Shown one piece after another: positions 45,191-56,247 of a stretch of 64,000 nt of DNA. The stretch comes from Hyphobacterium sp. CCMP332 (GTDB lineage Bacteria; Pseudomonadota; Alphaproteobacteria; Caulobacterales; Maricaulaceae): contig NZ_CP058669.1 in the NCBI RefSeq assembly GCF_014323565.1, positions 62,001 through 126,000 of the forward strand. The letters are read 5' to 3'. Within the stretch, counting starts at the first letter, position 1. The number at the start of each line of letters is the position of its first letter. The notes beneath the pieces are model-generated. The model had not been told where the DNA came from and searched no databases. It worked only from the letters and a program-made list of their open reading frames with translations. The position numbers and the translations under genes are program-made.

Positions 45191-46068
45191 GTCCGCCGCG
45201 CCAGCGCGATGCCGGCCAATATGATCACAAGGCCGAGATAGGCATTCCAGCCGATGGCTTCCCCGAAAGCGAGGCCGGTGAAGAGCGCGACAATCGGCAC
45301 CAGATAATTGACCAGTGACATGAAGCCGGCCCCGGCGCGCGCGATCAGGCCGACATAGAGCACGGTCGCCAGCGCTGTCGGCCCCACGGCCAGCCAGACG
45401 AGAGATCCCCATCCGGTGACCGTGGCCGGAAGATCGTTCACCGCCAGTTGCCAGATGCCGAACGGCGCCCCCCAGATCGAGGAACAGATCAGCGCGCCGG
45501 ACGCCAGAATGGCGGGATGCGTCGGCGGTGCGCGCCGCGTCATGGTGGCGTTGAGGGCATAGGAGAGGGCCGCGCCGACTATGGCCAGCTGGGCCAGAAA
45601 GGTCGGACCACCCAGACCTGCCAGAGCCGCCGGACCGATCAGGATGACCGCCCCGGTGAAGCCGACGGCGAAACCGGCCAGCTTCCATCCGGTAATCTTC
45701 TCATTGGCGAAGAAATGCGCCAGCGCGACCGTGGACAAGGGCATGATCGCCAGCAGGATACCGGCCAGCGCGGACGGCAATTGCGTCTGTCCCAGCGGGA
45801 TCAGGAAGAAGGGCAGGGCGTTTCCGAAAAATCCGAGGAAAATAAAGAATTTCCAGCGCGGATCGGAGAGCGGTGGCAGGCGATGTCCGCGCGCATAGGC
45901 AAAGACCGTCACCAGGATAGCGGCAATCGTCAGCCGGGAAAACGACAGGGCCGCCGGCGGCAGACTGTCCAGCGAAAAGCGGATGAAGATGAATGCGGTG
46001 CCCCACAATGCCGCCAGAAAAAGCAATAGCGTCCAGTCCTGCCAGCGCGGGTGCTGGGGATCACTCAC
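45166..46068 (-). CDS. DMT-superfamily (EamA) transporter
   Basis: This 300 aa protein has ten hydrophobic helices in two EamA repeats (about residues 10-140 and 152-285), with the typical N-terminal LLFLAALWGTAFIFIRFSLD and second-repeat LNATMTRR. Substrate unknown; such proteins often export small metabolites or amino acids. The start overlaps the stop of the aminotransferase-fold gene upstream by ATGA, hinting at a shared metabolite. Confidence 0.9.
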   Translation of the reverse strand: MSDPQHPRWQDWTLLLFLAALWGTAFIFIRFSLDSLPPAALSFSRLTIAAILVTVFAYARGHRLPPLSDPRWKFFIFLGFFGNALPFFLIPLGQTQLPSALAGILLAIMPLSTVALAHFFANEKITGWKLAGFAVGFTGAVILIGPAALAGLGGPTFLAQLAIVGAALSYALNATMTRRAPPTHPAILASGALICSSIWGAPFGIWQLAVNDLPATVTGWGSLVWLAVGPTALATVLYVGLIARAGAGFMSLVNYLVPIVALFTGLAFGEAIGWNAYLGLVIILAGIALARRTQRSTTQA

Positions 46069-47204
46069 GCCAGTTCGGCCTTTATGGCCGACGCAAAGCG
46101 ATCAATGTCGGCGCCATCGGTATAGAGGTGCGGCGTCACCCGCAGGCGATCACCGCGCTGCGAAACGGACACGCCTCGCGCCATCAGGCGTCTGGCGAGG
46201 TCTTTCGGCGCGTGATCCGGCAAGGCCAGACACAGATAATGGCCGCCGCGATCCGGTGTATCGCAATGCGCGCCATAAGGCCGGACCGCATCCTCAATGT
46301 CTGTCGTGCGCGCCAGCAGGCCATCACGAAGCGTGTCCAGTCCGAGCCCGTTCAGCCATTTAAGGGATTCCAGCGCGGCCGGCACCAGCTGAAAGCCCGA
46401 CCGTTCGCCCATATCGAATCGTCGCGCGCCCGGCGCATGGCGGTCGGCATAGTCGACCAGTCGCGCGAAATCCTCGGCGCCTTCGCGGACAATCCAGCCC
46501 TCTTCCAGCGGGATGCCGGACTGGTGTTCCGGCGCGATATAGCCATAGCCCATCGTATAGGGCCCCAGCAGCCATTTATAACCTGCGGCAATCGCAAAAT
46601 CGGGCCGGATGGCCGCGAGATCAAACGGCGCGGTTCCCAGTGACTGGGTCAGATCAAGGACCAGTTTTGCGCCGTGCGCGCGCAGCTTGTCCGAGACCGC
46701 CTTCAGATCGACACGGCCGCCATCGGCCCAGTGGACTTCCGGCAGGGCGGCGATGGCGGTTTGCGGCCCGATCGCCGCCAGCACGGCCTCGGTCCAGCTC
46801 TCATTGGCCGAGCGCGTCACGGTCTTCATTGTAGCGCCGCTCTGCGCCGCTTTCTCGCGCCAGATATAGACATTGGAGGGAAACTGCCCGTCCAGCGCCA
46901 GAATCTCCTGACCGGTGCTCAGCGGCAGGTTTCGCGCGGCAATGGCGAGGCCATAGCTCGCCGCCGGAATCAGCGCGATATCATCTGCGGCTGCGCCGAA
47001 CAGTTTTGCCGCCTCGGCCCGCAGCGCTTCTGGCTGGTCAAAAAACCGGTCCTGAATGTCCAGCTCCCACGGGCGTTGGCGCTGGTCATAGGCGGTCTGT
47101 CCCGCATTCGCCGCGAAGCGGGGCATCGGACCCATATAGGCGCAATTGAGATAAGCCAGATCACGCGGCAGGTCGAAGAGCGGGCGAAGCGTTTCAGAAT
47201 TCAT
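46065..47204 (-). CDS. Class V aminotransferase-fold PLP enzyme
   Basis: This 379 aa protein has a fold-type I PLP layout: AYLNCAYMGPMP at the start, LVLDLTQSLGT holding the cofactor aspartate near residue 180, and the Schiff-base lysine in AAGYKWLLGPYTMG near residue 212. It resembles the cysteine-desulfurase/isopenicillin N-epimerase/kynureninase branch; no cysteine-desulfurase catalytic loop is evident. The reaction is not assignable. It is coupled to the downstream transporter. Confidence 0.85.
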   Translation of the reverse strand: MNSETLRPLFDLPRDLAYLNCAYMGPMPRFAANAGQTAYDQRQRPWELDIQDRFFDQPEALRAEAAKLFGAAADDIALIPAASYGLAIAARNLPLSTGQEILALDGQFPSNVYIWREKAAQSGATMKTVTRSANESWTEAVLAAIGPQTAIAALPEVHWADGGRVDLKAVSDKLRAHGAKLVLDLTQSLGTAPFDLAAIRPDFAIAAGYKWLLGPYTMGYGYIAPEHQSGIPLEEGWIVREGAEDFARLVDYADRHAPGARRFDMGERSGFQLVPAALESLKWLNGLGLDTLRDGLLARTTDIEDAVRPYGAHCDTPDRGGHYLCLALPDHAPKDLARRLMARGVSVSQRGDRLRVTPHLYTDGADIDRFASAIKAELA

Positions 47205-47326
47205 GCTCGCGATGTGGACTGGCCAATCCGTCAGGTCAAATCACCAAAACCCCCGGTCTGAAACAGTTTGCGAATTGACCGTCCGTATGTGGCGGGGCTA
47301 GGCCGGAAAAAACGCCGGGACTCGCC

Positions 47327-48496
47327 ATGACCGAATATTCGAAACCGCATTTGCGCCCTTTTGATCCGCGCTTTTCCTGCGGCCCGACCAAAAAGCATCC
47401 GGGCTGGTCCGCAGATCAGCTGGCCAATGGCATGCTGGGACGCAGCCACCGCGCCAACGGCCCGCGCCAGCGCATCGTCGAAGCCTATGAGCGCACGGCC
47501 GCTCTGCTGGAATGCCCGGCGGATTACAGGGTCTCGATGGTGGCCGGGTCCGATACCGGTGCCATGGAAGCCGCCATGTGGTCGCTCCTGGGCCCGCGCG
47601 GCGTGGATGTCTTTGCCTGGGATATCTTCGGCGGGCGCTGGACCAAGGATGCGCGCGACGAGCTGAAACTGGAAGATTTGCGGATTTTCGAAGCCGATAG
47701 CGGCAACACGCCCGATTTCAGCCAGGCTGATCCATCGCGCGACATCATCTTCACCTGGAATGCCACAGCATCGGGCGCGCGGATCCCGAATACGGACTGG
47801 ATTTCCGAGACCCGTGAGGGCCTCACCATTGTCGACGCCACATCGGCAGCCTTTGCCATGGAGCTCGACTGGTCGAAGATCGATGTCCTGACCTATTCCT
47901 GGCAGAAATCCCTTGGCGGCGAGGCCCAGCACGGCATGATCATTCTCGGGCCGCGCGCTATCGAGCGGCTGGCGCAGCATCGTCCGGCCTGGCCCGTGCC
48001 GCGCATTCTCCAGCTGCACAATGCGGAACGCACCGGCGTTCTGGAAGAAATCTTTGACGGCAAGACGGTGAACACGCCGTCATTGCTCTGTTTCGAGGAC
48101 TATCTCATGTCGCTCAGATGGGCGGCGCGCGAAGGCGGACTCCCGGCGCTCATTGGCCGGGTAGACAGGAATTTCGCCGCGCTGACCGCATGGGTGGAAC
48201 GTACCGGCTGGATTGACTGGCTCTGCACAGACGCGGCCACGCGCTCACCGGTCTCGGTCACGCTGAAGTTCGCCGAACCCGATATCGCAGCCCTGGATCA
48301 GGAAACGCAATGGCAACTGACCCGCAAGATGGTCGCGCTTCTGGAACGCGAGAATGCGGCGCTGGATGTCAATCCGCACCCGTCGGCACCGGCCGGCTTG
48401 CGCATCTGGTGTGGACCCACGGTCGAGGCCGATGATGTCGCCGCGCTCGGCCCGTGGCTGGACTGGGCCTATGCCGAGGCGCGCGCCGAAATGTAG
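47327..48496 (+). CDS. serC: Phosphoserine aminotransferase
   Basis: This 389 aa protein has the SerC features of the alphaproteobacterial/Methanosarcina subtype: DPRFSCGPTKKHPGW at the start, AGSDTGAMEAAMWSLLG, and the PLP lysine in YSWQKSLGGEAQHGMI near residue 198. It transfers an amino group from glutamate to 3-phosphohydroxypyruvate in serine synthesis. The serA gene that often follows is not here. Confidence 0.94.
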   Translation: MTEYSKPHLRPFDPRFSCGPTKKHPGWSADQLANGMLGRSHRANGPRQRIVEAYERTAALLECPADYRVSMVAGSDTGAMEAAMWSLLGPRGVDVFAWDIFGGRWTKDARDELKLEDLRIFEADSGNTPDFSQADPSRDIIFTWNATASGARIPNTDWISETREGLTIVDATSAAFAMELDWSKIDVLTYSWQKSLGGEAQHGMIILGPRAIERLAQHRPAWPVPRILQLHNAERTGVLEEIFDGKTVNTPSLLCFEDYLMSLRWAAREGGLPALIGRVDRNFAALTAWVERTGWIDWLCTDAATRSPVSVTLKFAEPDIAALDQETQWQLTRKMVALLERENAALDVNPHPSAPAGLRIWCGPTVEADDVAALGPWLDWAYAEARAEM

Positions 48497-48570
48497 CTTT
48501 GCGTGAGGCGCAACGCGTTCTAGACTGAAGGCCAACGCCGGACTGGCGTGATCAGGTAGGGGATAGGTTC

Positions 48571-49143
48571 ATGAAAACATGTGTTCTCGCTGCAATGGGC
48601 GCAGCGCTATTGTCTGCGCCGGTATTGGCGGCAGATCATGAATGGGAATTTCGTCTGGGCGTGACCGCCCATGACCTCTCCGATCATGTCGAGGATGGCC
48701 CCAATATCACCGTCGGTCTTGTCGGCCCGCAGATCGAGGCCTTGAGCCTGATCTGGACGCCGCGCCCCTATGTCTACGGGTCGTTCAATACCAATGAATT
48801 GACCAATTTCGGCGGCGCCGGTCTCGAATGGGATTTCAATATTACCGAGAACCTGTCTTTCCAGCCCGCTTTCGGCCTGTCCTATAATGACGGCGTGCGC
48901 GATATCGACCGCACCGCCCCGCCGAGCGATCCGAACCGCATCCGTCTGGCCACCACGCGGTCATTGATGGGCGAGCACATTCTCTTTCACACGACATTCG
49001 CGCTGAATTACGAATTTTCCGACCAGATCACGGTCGCGGCCTATTACGAGCACATCTCGCATGGCCAGATTCTCGGCAGCGGGCGCAATCAGGCGCTCGA
49101 CAATGCCGGTATCCGCTTCGGATATCGCTGGGGCCAGCGCTAG
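48571..49143 (+). CDS. PagL-like lipid A 3-O-deacylase
   Basis: This 190 aa protein has a signal peptide (LAAMGAALLSAPVLAA) and an eight-strand beta-barrel pattern of alternating residues. The segment YYEHISHGQILGSGRNQALD carries the His-x-Ser pair of the PagL active site, and NAGIRFGYRW closes the barrel at the C-terminus. PagL-type enzymes remove the 3-linked acyl chain of lipid A in the outer membrane. A strong hairpin follows the gene. Confidence 0.8.
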   Translation: MKTCVLAAMGAALLSAPVLAADHEWEFRLGVTAHDLSDHVEDGPNITVGLVGPQIEALSLIWTPRPYVYGSFNTNELTNFGGAGLEWDFNITENLSFQPAFGLSYNDGVRDIDRTAPPSDPNRIRLATTRSLMGEHILFHTTFALNYEFSDQITVAAYYEHISHGQILGSGRNQALDNAGIRFGYRWGQR

Positions 49144-49179
49144 TCCGGCAACGTTGCTTTGCCCGATCCGGATGCAGGA

Positions 49180-49211
49180 GCGCCGCTGATCCGGGGGTGG
49201 ATCAGCGGCGC
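49180..49211. terminator. Strong hairpin between convergent genes
   Basis: GCGCCGCTGATCC (49180-49192) and GGATCAGCGGCGC (49199-49211) form a perfect 13-bp stem with a six-base loop between the PagL gene and the convergent DUF1579-like gene. No T run follows on either strand, so it may be a bidirectional terminator or mRNA end stabiliser. Confidence 0.55.
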
Positions 49212-49249
49212 AACGCATTCCGGGAGGACAGACAAAGGGACCGGGAGTC

Positions 49250-49795
49250 CTACTCGCCGGAATGCGTGTTCGGATCATCTTCCTGCCGGACATAACGGCC
49301 CGTAAACCAGACATCCCAACTTTCGGTTTCAGCATTATACTGTGTGAAATGCTGTGTCACGCTTCCATCGTCATTTGGCGTCCAGAGGCCACGAAATGGC
49401 GCGCGGTTGCCGTTCTGATGATAGAATATTCCACCTTCGAGGAACATGGCGCCATCCCCGTTCAGCTCGCCCGTATAATCGATATAGGCCCCGGCGCTCA
49501 TCCACACCTGACGCCAGGCATCCTGAAGCGGATCATAATAATTCATCGAAAAACCCGAAGATCCGCTGGCACCCGACCAGTGTTCCTCGATCAGACATCC
49601 GCCTTGAGTCTTCCGGATGGAATTGGTGCCGGCAAATTCTCCAGCCGGGCCATAGACATTCCACTCGCCCACCCAGAAGTCGAAATCAGTGCGGCTTTCC
49701 ATGGAATCACATCCAGGTGGCGGGTTCTGGGCTGCGGCGGTGGCAGGATACAGGGCCAGAAGGCTGGCCAGGATTATCAGCTTGCGTAACATCAT
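49250..49795 (-). CDS. Exported DUF1579-like protein
   Basis: This 181 aa protein starts at one of two adjacent ATG codons after GGAAGGGGAG; the rest of the upstream frame is a shadow of purA. It has a signal peptide (LIILASLLALYPATAAAQ), then a beta-rich domain with FDFWVGEWNVYGPAG, CLIEEHWSG and YYDPLQDAWRQVW, as in DUF1579 and related lipocalin-like proteins. Function unknown. Confidence 0.8.
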   Translation of the reverse strand: MMLRKLIILASLLALYPATAAAQNPPPGCDSMESRTDFDFWVGEWNVYGPAGEFAGTNSIRKTQGGCLIEEHWSGASGSSGFSMNYYDPLQDAWRQVWMSAGAYIDYTGELNGDGAMFLEGGIFYHQNGNRAPFRGLWTPNDDGSVTQHFTQYNAETESWDVWFTGRYVRQEDDPNTHSGE

Positions 49796-49900
49796 CTCCC
49801 CTTCCGTAAAGCAGGCTTCCAGAACGGAGACTAGGCTGATAGACCGCGCTTGGCGTCTCACATTACCGTGAGACAATTCGACCTGTGTGGAGAGATGTGA

Positions 49901-51190
49901 ATGGCCAATGTGACCGTCGTCGGCGCGCAATGGGGAGATGAGGGCAAGGGCAAGATTGTCGACTGGCTCTCGCATCGCGCGGATGTCGTGGCGCGTTTCC
50001 AGGGCGGACATAATGCCGGCCATACGCTGGTCGTCGGCGAGGCCGTCTACAAGCTGTCGCTTTTCCCGTCCGGCGTGGTGCGCGGAAAGCTCTCCGTCAT
50101 CGGCAATGGCGTGGTCGTCGACCCCTGGGCCTTCCGGGACGAGAAGCAGCGGCTGGAAGACCAGGGCGTGCACATCACCCCGGACCTCGTCAGGATTTCC
50201 GAAACGGCCAGCCTCATTCTCCCGGTGCATCGCGAGCTCGATGCGCTACGCGAGAACCGCGATGACGGCATGGCCATCGGCACCACACGCCGCGGCATCG
50301 GCCCCGCGTATGAGGACAAGGTCGGCCGCCGCTCCATCCGGGTCTGTGATCTCGCCGATCCGGCTTCCTTGCCAGCCAAGGTCAAAGACCTGCTGCACCA
50401 CCACAATGCCATCCGCAAAGGCCTCGGCCAGCCGGAATATGAAACCGGAGAGCTGGTGGCCGCTCTGGAAGAGATCGCCCCCGTCATCCTGCCCTATATG
50501 TCCCCGGTGTGGCGTGATCTGGATCAGGCGATCCGCGAGGACAGGAAAATCCTGTTCGAAGGCGCGCAAGGCGCCATGCTGGATGTCGACCACGGCACCT
50601 ATCCCTATGTGACCTCGTCCAACACAGTGGCCGGCCAGGCATCCGCCGGAACCGGCGTCGGACCGAAATCAGCCGGCTATGGCCTCGGCATTGTGAAGGC
50701 CTACACGACCCGCGTGGGCGAGGGGCCTTTCCCGACCGAACTGAAAGACGAAATCGGCCAGAAGCTGGGTGAAAAGGGCCGTGAATTCGGCGTCGTGACC
50801 GGACGCCAGCGCCGCTGCGGCTGGTTTGATGCCGTGCTGGTCCGTCAGGCCGTTACCGTGGGCGGGCTGGATGGCGTCGTGCTCACCAAGCTGGATGTGC
50901 TAGATGGCTTTGATGAATTGAAAATCTGCATCGCCTACGAGATTGATGGCGAGCGCTATGATCGCCTGCCGCCGGAACGAGGCCTGCAGGCGCGCGCCAG
51001 GCCGGTGTACGAGACCATTGAAGGCTGGTCGGACTCCACATTCGGCGCCCGCGAATGGGGCCAGCTTCCGGCCGCTGCGGTCAAGTATGTGCGCCGGGTG
51101 GAGGAGCTGATCGGCGTGCCGGTGGCCATGCTGTCCACCAGCCCCGAGCGCGAGGATGTCATCCTCGTCACCGACCCCTTCCGGGGTTAG
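49901..51190 (+). CDS. purA: Adenylosuccinate synthetase
   Basis: This 429 aa protein has the N-terminal [16 protein letters not shown] (GTP-binding loop with catalytic Asp), [13 protein letters not shown], the [16 protein letters not shown] segment and the C-terminal [18 protein letters not shown]. It couples GTP to make adenylosuccinate from IMP and aspartate in AMP synthesis. Confidence 0.98.
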   Translation: MANVTVVGAQWGDEGKGKIVDWLSHRADVVARFQGGHNAGHTLVVGEAVYKLSLFPSGVVRGKLSVIGNGVVVDPWAFRDEKQRLEDQGVHITPDLVRISETASLILPVHRELDALRENRDDGMAIGTTRRGIGPAYEDKVGRRSIRVCDLADPASLPAKVKDLLHHHNAIRKGLGQPEYETGELVAALEEIAPVILPYMSPVWRDLDQAIREDRKILFEGAQGAMLDVDHGTYPYVTSSNTVAGQASAGTGVGPKSAGYGLGIVKAYTTRVGEGPFPTELKDEIGQKLGEKGREFGVVTGRQRRCGWFDAVLVRQAVTVGGLDGVVLTKLDVLDGFDELKICIAYEIDGERYDRLPPERGLQARARPVYETIEGWSDSTFGAREWGQLPAAAVKYVRRVEELIGVPVAMLSTSPEREDVILVTDPFRG

Positions 51191-51191
51191 G

Positions 51192-52313
51192 TCAGCCTGT
51201 CGCGGCGGACGTCAGCAGCGTCCGCCGGGCCTGGGCCTTGCGCTGCATCCGCGACTTCCACGCCAGCGCCGGTTTTTCGACCGCCACCCGCATCAGCCAG
51301 CCACTGATCGTTGCACCGGGCACCATGACGGCAAACAGGAAAGCGGCACCCGCGCCCGGAAACAGCGCCAGCGTCATCTGGCCGATGGGCCAGTGCAGGA
51401 TATAGACGCCGTAGGAAATGTCCTCGACGTCGCGGATGGCTTTGCCGGTCTTGCCTGGGATCATCAGATAGCCGGCCCAGAGCGTGACATAGGCCATGGC
51501 GATCTGGCCGGAGATCATCGCGGCCGGTGTGTCGCGCAGAATGAAGGCGAAACCGATCAGCATCACCGCCCAGCCCGGTGCCAGCGGAATGCGGTCGCGC
51601 CAGGCATACATCACCGCCCCGGTCATGAAGGCCCCGCCAAAGCGCGCCGCGGCAAACAGCGTGCCTTCGCCCATGCCTTCATAGGGCATCAGCAATTCAA
51701 AATCCGACAGCATCGCCGCTGCGGCGAAGATCGCCAGAATGCCCCACTTGTTCCGGAACAGGCCGATGGCAGCCAGTATTCCGGCGGCCAGATAGGCCAG
51801 CAATTCATAGCGGATCGTCCACAGCGGGCCATTCATGTCGGTCAGCGGATGGGTGGCAAACACACCCGGCAGGCTGGCTTGCGGATCGGCCTGGCCGACG
51901 ATCAGGAAGGGAAAGAGCAGGGTGTCCGGCCGGCTCCAGTATTCGGCCAGCGGCAGGGTGGAAAAGAGCGGCCCGACGGCCAGCCAGAGGATCAGCATCG
52001 CCGCGATTAGGCCCGGGAAAATCCGGAATATCCGCGCCAGCGCAAATCGGGTCATATCGCGCGAACGCATCAGGCTGGCGGCGATCATGTAGCCGGAGAG
52101 GATGAAGAAGCCGTCGAGCGCAAACTGCACCGCGCCGTCGACGAATTCCGGGAAGGCGCCTGTGATCGGCAGGCCGATGGGCAACATGATGGCATGGCCC
52201 GCCAGCACCAGAAAGGCAAAGGCAGTGCGAAGGGCGGTGAAGTTATTGGCACGGTCTTCCAGCCGCCCGTGCGTGCCGGCAAACAACATTCCGGTCCAGT
52301 TTGATACGCGCAT
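51192..52313 (-). CDS. Acyltransferase 3 family membrane protein (OafA-like)
   Basis: The start chosen is MRVSNWTGMLFAG; a long upstream extension lies in the riboswitch/YjbR region opposite. This 373 aa protein has about ten transmembrane helices and the family's opening motif NFTALRTAFAFLVLAGHA with the essential histidine, plus NGPLWTIRYELLAY. Family members O-acylate cell-surface sugars. The acceptor is unknown. Confidence 0.88.
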   Translation of the reverse strand: MRVSNWTGMLFAGTHGRLEDRANNFTALRTAFAFLVLAGHAIMLPIGLPITGAFPEFVDGAVQFALDGFFILSGYMIAASLMRSRDMTRFALARIFRIFPGLIAAMLILWLAVGPLFSTLPLAEYWSRPDTLLFPFLIVGQADPQASLPGVFATHPLTDMNGPLWTIRYELLAYLAAGILAAIGLFRNKWGILAIFAAAAMLSDFELLMPYEGMGEGTLFAAARFGGAFMTGAVMYAWRDRIPLAPGWAVMLIGFAFILRDTPAAMISGQIAMAYVTLWAGYLMIPGKTGKAIRDVEDISYGVYILHWPIGQMTLALFPGAGAAFLFAVMVPGATISGWLMRVAVEKPALAWKSRMQRKAQARRTLLTSAATG

Positions 52314-52400
52314 CTCGCGCCTCCGATCCAACCGGATTTCCACCGCAAGAAACGGACCGCGCCCTTGCTCCCGTCGAACGTCTCTGCGAGGGTGACGGCG

Positions 52401-52485
52401 TCCAGGGGGTGCCCCATGCGATTCTGCGCGGGCTGAGACTTTACCCTTAACAACCGGATCCGGGTCATGCCGGCGGCGGGATGGA
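52401..52485 (+). ncRNA. TPP riboswitch (THI element)
   Basis: The conserved pieces occur in order: GGGGTGCCCC, GGCTGAGAC, TTACCCTTAACAACCGGATC and GGGTCATGCCGGCGGCGGGA. P1 can close with TCCA (52401-52404) and TGGA (52482-52485). The 3' side of P1 overlaps the GGAG that serves the YjbR ATG at 52497, so ligand binding would directly hide the ribosome binding site, implying translational repression by thiamine pyrophosphate. It controls YjbR, a lipoprotein gene and the thiC locus. Confidence 0.93.
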
Positions 52486-52496
52486 GTAGAGACGCG

Positions 52497-52877
52497 ATGA
52501 CGCGCGAGGAATTCGATGAGTATTGCCGCGGCCTGCCGCACACCACCCATGTGGTGCAATGGGGCAATGCCTCGGTCTGGAAGATCGGCGGCAAGGTCTT
52601 CACCGTCGGCGGCTGGAATGAGGATGAGGCCGCGTTCTGCGTCTCCTTCAAGACCTCTGACACCTCCTTTGAAATCCTCAGCGAACAGCCCGGCTGCCGC
52701 CCCGCGCCCTATCTCGCCTCGCGCGGCATGAAATGGATCCAGCGCACCGGCAAGAAGACCCTCTCGGATGCGGATCTGAAAGATTATCTCGCCGAGAGCT
52801 ATCGCATCGTTGGCACGGGGCTGACGAAGAAGCTGCAAGGCGAACTGGGATTCCTCGATCAGGAGATGAAGGCATGA
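52497..52877 (+). CDS. MmcQ/YjbR family protein
   Basis: The ATG at 52497 lies 12 bases after the TPP aptamer, with GGAG inside P1. This 126 aa protein has the YjbR/CyaY-like fold markers: HTTHVVQWGNASVWKIGGKVF near the start, FKTSDTSFEIL and ITKKLQGEL-like GLTKKLQGELGF at the end. The family's biochemical role is unclear. Position under the riboswitch and ahead of thiC suggests, but does not show, a link with thiamine. Its stop overlaps the next start by ATGA. Confidence 0.85.
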   Translation: MTREEFDEYCRGLPHTTHVVQWGNASVWKIGGKVFTVGGWNEDEAAFCVSFKTSDTSFEILSEQPGCRPAPYLASRGMKWIQRTGKKTLSDADLKDYLAESYRIVGTGLTKKLQGELGFLDQEMKA

Positions 52878-53323
52878 AACACGTTCCCACAATAATGCTG
52901 ACCGCACTGCTCCTCGCCGCGTGCAGCCCCAGTGAAGTGGATGCACCGGACGGCGCGTCCGTCCCCGGCGTTACGGCGGAACAGATGGCGCTTGATCCCG
53001 AATCGCTCAACGCCCTGCTGCTGGCGGAAGCCGACAACCTCGTCCCGTCCGACTGGTCGACGGGAGAGCCGGCGCCGGACACCGCGCTGGTCTACTGGTA
53101 TGTGCCCGAATTGCGCGAGGGCATCACCGCCGATTCCGACTGCACGCCGCAGGACGAGCCCGCCAGCTATGACTGCACGCTCACCCTGACCGCGCCGAAT
53201 CCCGAAGCCGACGAGGAAGAGCGCCGCGATGTCACAGCCATGTACCGGCTCCAGGTGCGCGTGAATGACGATAACAGCCTCACCCTGCTCAGCCCCAATG
53301 TTCGCTGGGCCGTGCAGGGCTGA
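52874..53323 (+). CDS. Small lipoprotein of unknown function
   Basis: This 149 aa protein begins [20 protein letters not shown] with a lipobox LAAC (Cys17). The mature part is acidic and has two cysteines (SDCTPQDE and SYDCTLTL) that could pair, and ends in a beta-rich tail. No family recognised. It is coupled to YjbR and lies 26 bp before thiC. Confidence 0.8.
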   Translation: MKHVPTIMLTALLLAACSPSEVDAPDGASVPGVTAEQMALDPESLNALLLAEADNLVPSDWSTGEPAPDTALVYWYVPELREGITADSDCTPQDEPASYDCTLTLTAPNPEADEEERRDVTAMYRLQVRVNDDNSLTLLSPNVRWAVQG

Positions 53324-53349
53324 CGCTAATCCCGAAAAGAAAGACACCC

Positions 53350-55315
<1,966 letters not shown>

Positions 55316-55374
55316 TCCGGGGGATCAATCCGAGATTCGAAGGCCCCGGCAGGGGCGGGCAACGAACCCAAACA

Positions 55375-55402
55375 CGTCATCCCTGCGAAAGCAGGGACCC
55401 AG
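55375..55402. repeat. REP-like palindrome with GAAA loop
   Basis: CCCTGC-GAAA-GCAGGG (55381-55396) inside CGTCATCCCTGCG...GGGACCCAG is the form of a widespread intergenic palindrome of alphaproteobacteria. A second small hairpin, CAGTTG (55400-55405) with CAACTG (55414-55419), follows directly. Confidence 0.7.
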
Positions 55403-55468
55403 TTGCGCCTTCTCAACTGGCACGCCCTGCGCCAACCAGCCGTCAGCTTCGCCGCCGTGCAGAACACC

Positions 55469-55580
55469 CCCTCACCCTCGGACACTCATCGCTGCACGAT
55501 TTCGCATCCTTTCCCTCTCCCTTGAGGGAGAGGGAAGAGCGTCCGGCTTCCGCGAGGAAGGCGGATGTGAAGGGTGAGGG
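55469..55580. repeat. Nested palindromic repeat element
   Basis: The outer arms CCCTCACCCT (55469-55478) and AGGGTGAGGG (55571-55580) enclose a perfect 11-bp stem TTCCCTCTCCC (55511-55521) and GGGAGAGGGAA (55526-55536) with a TTGA loop. This is another familiar intergenic repeat type. Together with the two elements above it fills the 336 bp between thiC and the next gene. Confidence 0.7.
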
Positions 55581-55651
55581 GACACCGTAAGACTGCTTGC
55601 CCCACCCTCGCGCACCCGTCAGTCTGGGCCTCCAACCCGGAGGCCAACACC

Positions 55652-56131
55652 ATGACCCATAAAGGTGCCTGCCATTGCGGCAGTATCAAATACGAACTCA
55701 CCAGTGATCCGCTCTTCGTGCATGGCTGTCATTGCCGGGATTGCCAGAAGCAGACCGGCGGGCCGTTTGCCGTCAATGCCCTGATCGAGCGGGACCGGAT
55801 CAGGCTGGTCTCCGGCGAGCCGGTGCGCACGCAGCAGAAAACCGATAGCGGCCGCCCGCATGATGTCTGGCGGTGTTCAGACTGCCTGACCGCGCTGTGG
55901 AGCGATTATGGCCGCCGCGAGGTGTTGGTCTTTGTCCGCGCCATGACACTGGACGATCCGGCGGCCTGTCCGCCCGACGTGCACATTTTCACACGCTCGA
56001 AAGCGCCCTTCATCGACCTGCCGGAAGATGTTCGCGCATTTGACGTATTCTACAGCATGAAGGCGGAATGGCCGGCGGACTCTCTTGGCCGGTTTGACGC
56101 GCTGGACACGCGCCGCCTCGGCAAGGGCTGA
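55652..56131 (+). CDS. GFA family (CENP-V-like) zinc protein
   Basis: This 159 aa protein starts at MTHKGACHCGSIKYEL. It has the GFA zinc ligands CHCGS (near residue 8), HCRDCQKQTGG (near 30) and CSDCLTALWS (near 83). The family includes proteins called glutathione-dependent formaldehyde-activating enzymes, but most members are uncharacterised. Upstream DNA is repeat-rich and there is no coupled neighbour. Confidence 0.88.
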   Translation: MTHKGACHCGSIKYELTSDPLFVHGCHCRDCQKQTGGPFAVNALIERDRIRLVSGEPVRTQQKTDSGRPHDVWRCSDCLTALWSDYGRREVLVFVRAMTLDDPAACPPDVHIFTRSKAPFIDLPEDVRAFDVFYSMKAEWPADSLGRFDALDTRRLGKG

Positions 56132-56247
56132 GAGGCATGATCCGGCGGATCGCCAGCTGGATCTGTTTTGCCACTGGCCGGGGCCTCGCCGCGCTCGGGC
56201 GATGACTCGGCCGCAAAATTCAGACATCGGGAGCGTAGGCGCGGCCG

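Noticed and set aside
49796-50230. 5' extension of the DUF1579-like frame into purA
   Set aside because: Antisense to purA; the signal peptide begins at 49795.
52314-52946. 5' extension of the acyltransferase frame upstream of 52313
   Set aside because: It runs antisense through the riboswitch and YjbR; the membrane-protein start at MRVSNW fits the family.
56138-56206. 22-codon open frame MIRRIASWICFATG after the GFA gene
   Set aside because: Too short, no good ribosome site and no recognised homologue; not enough to support a gene.
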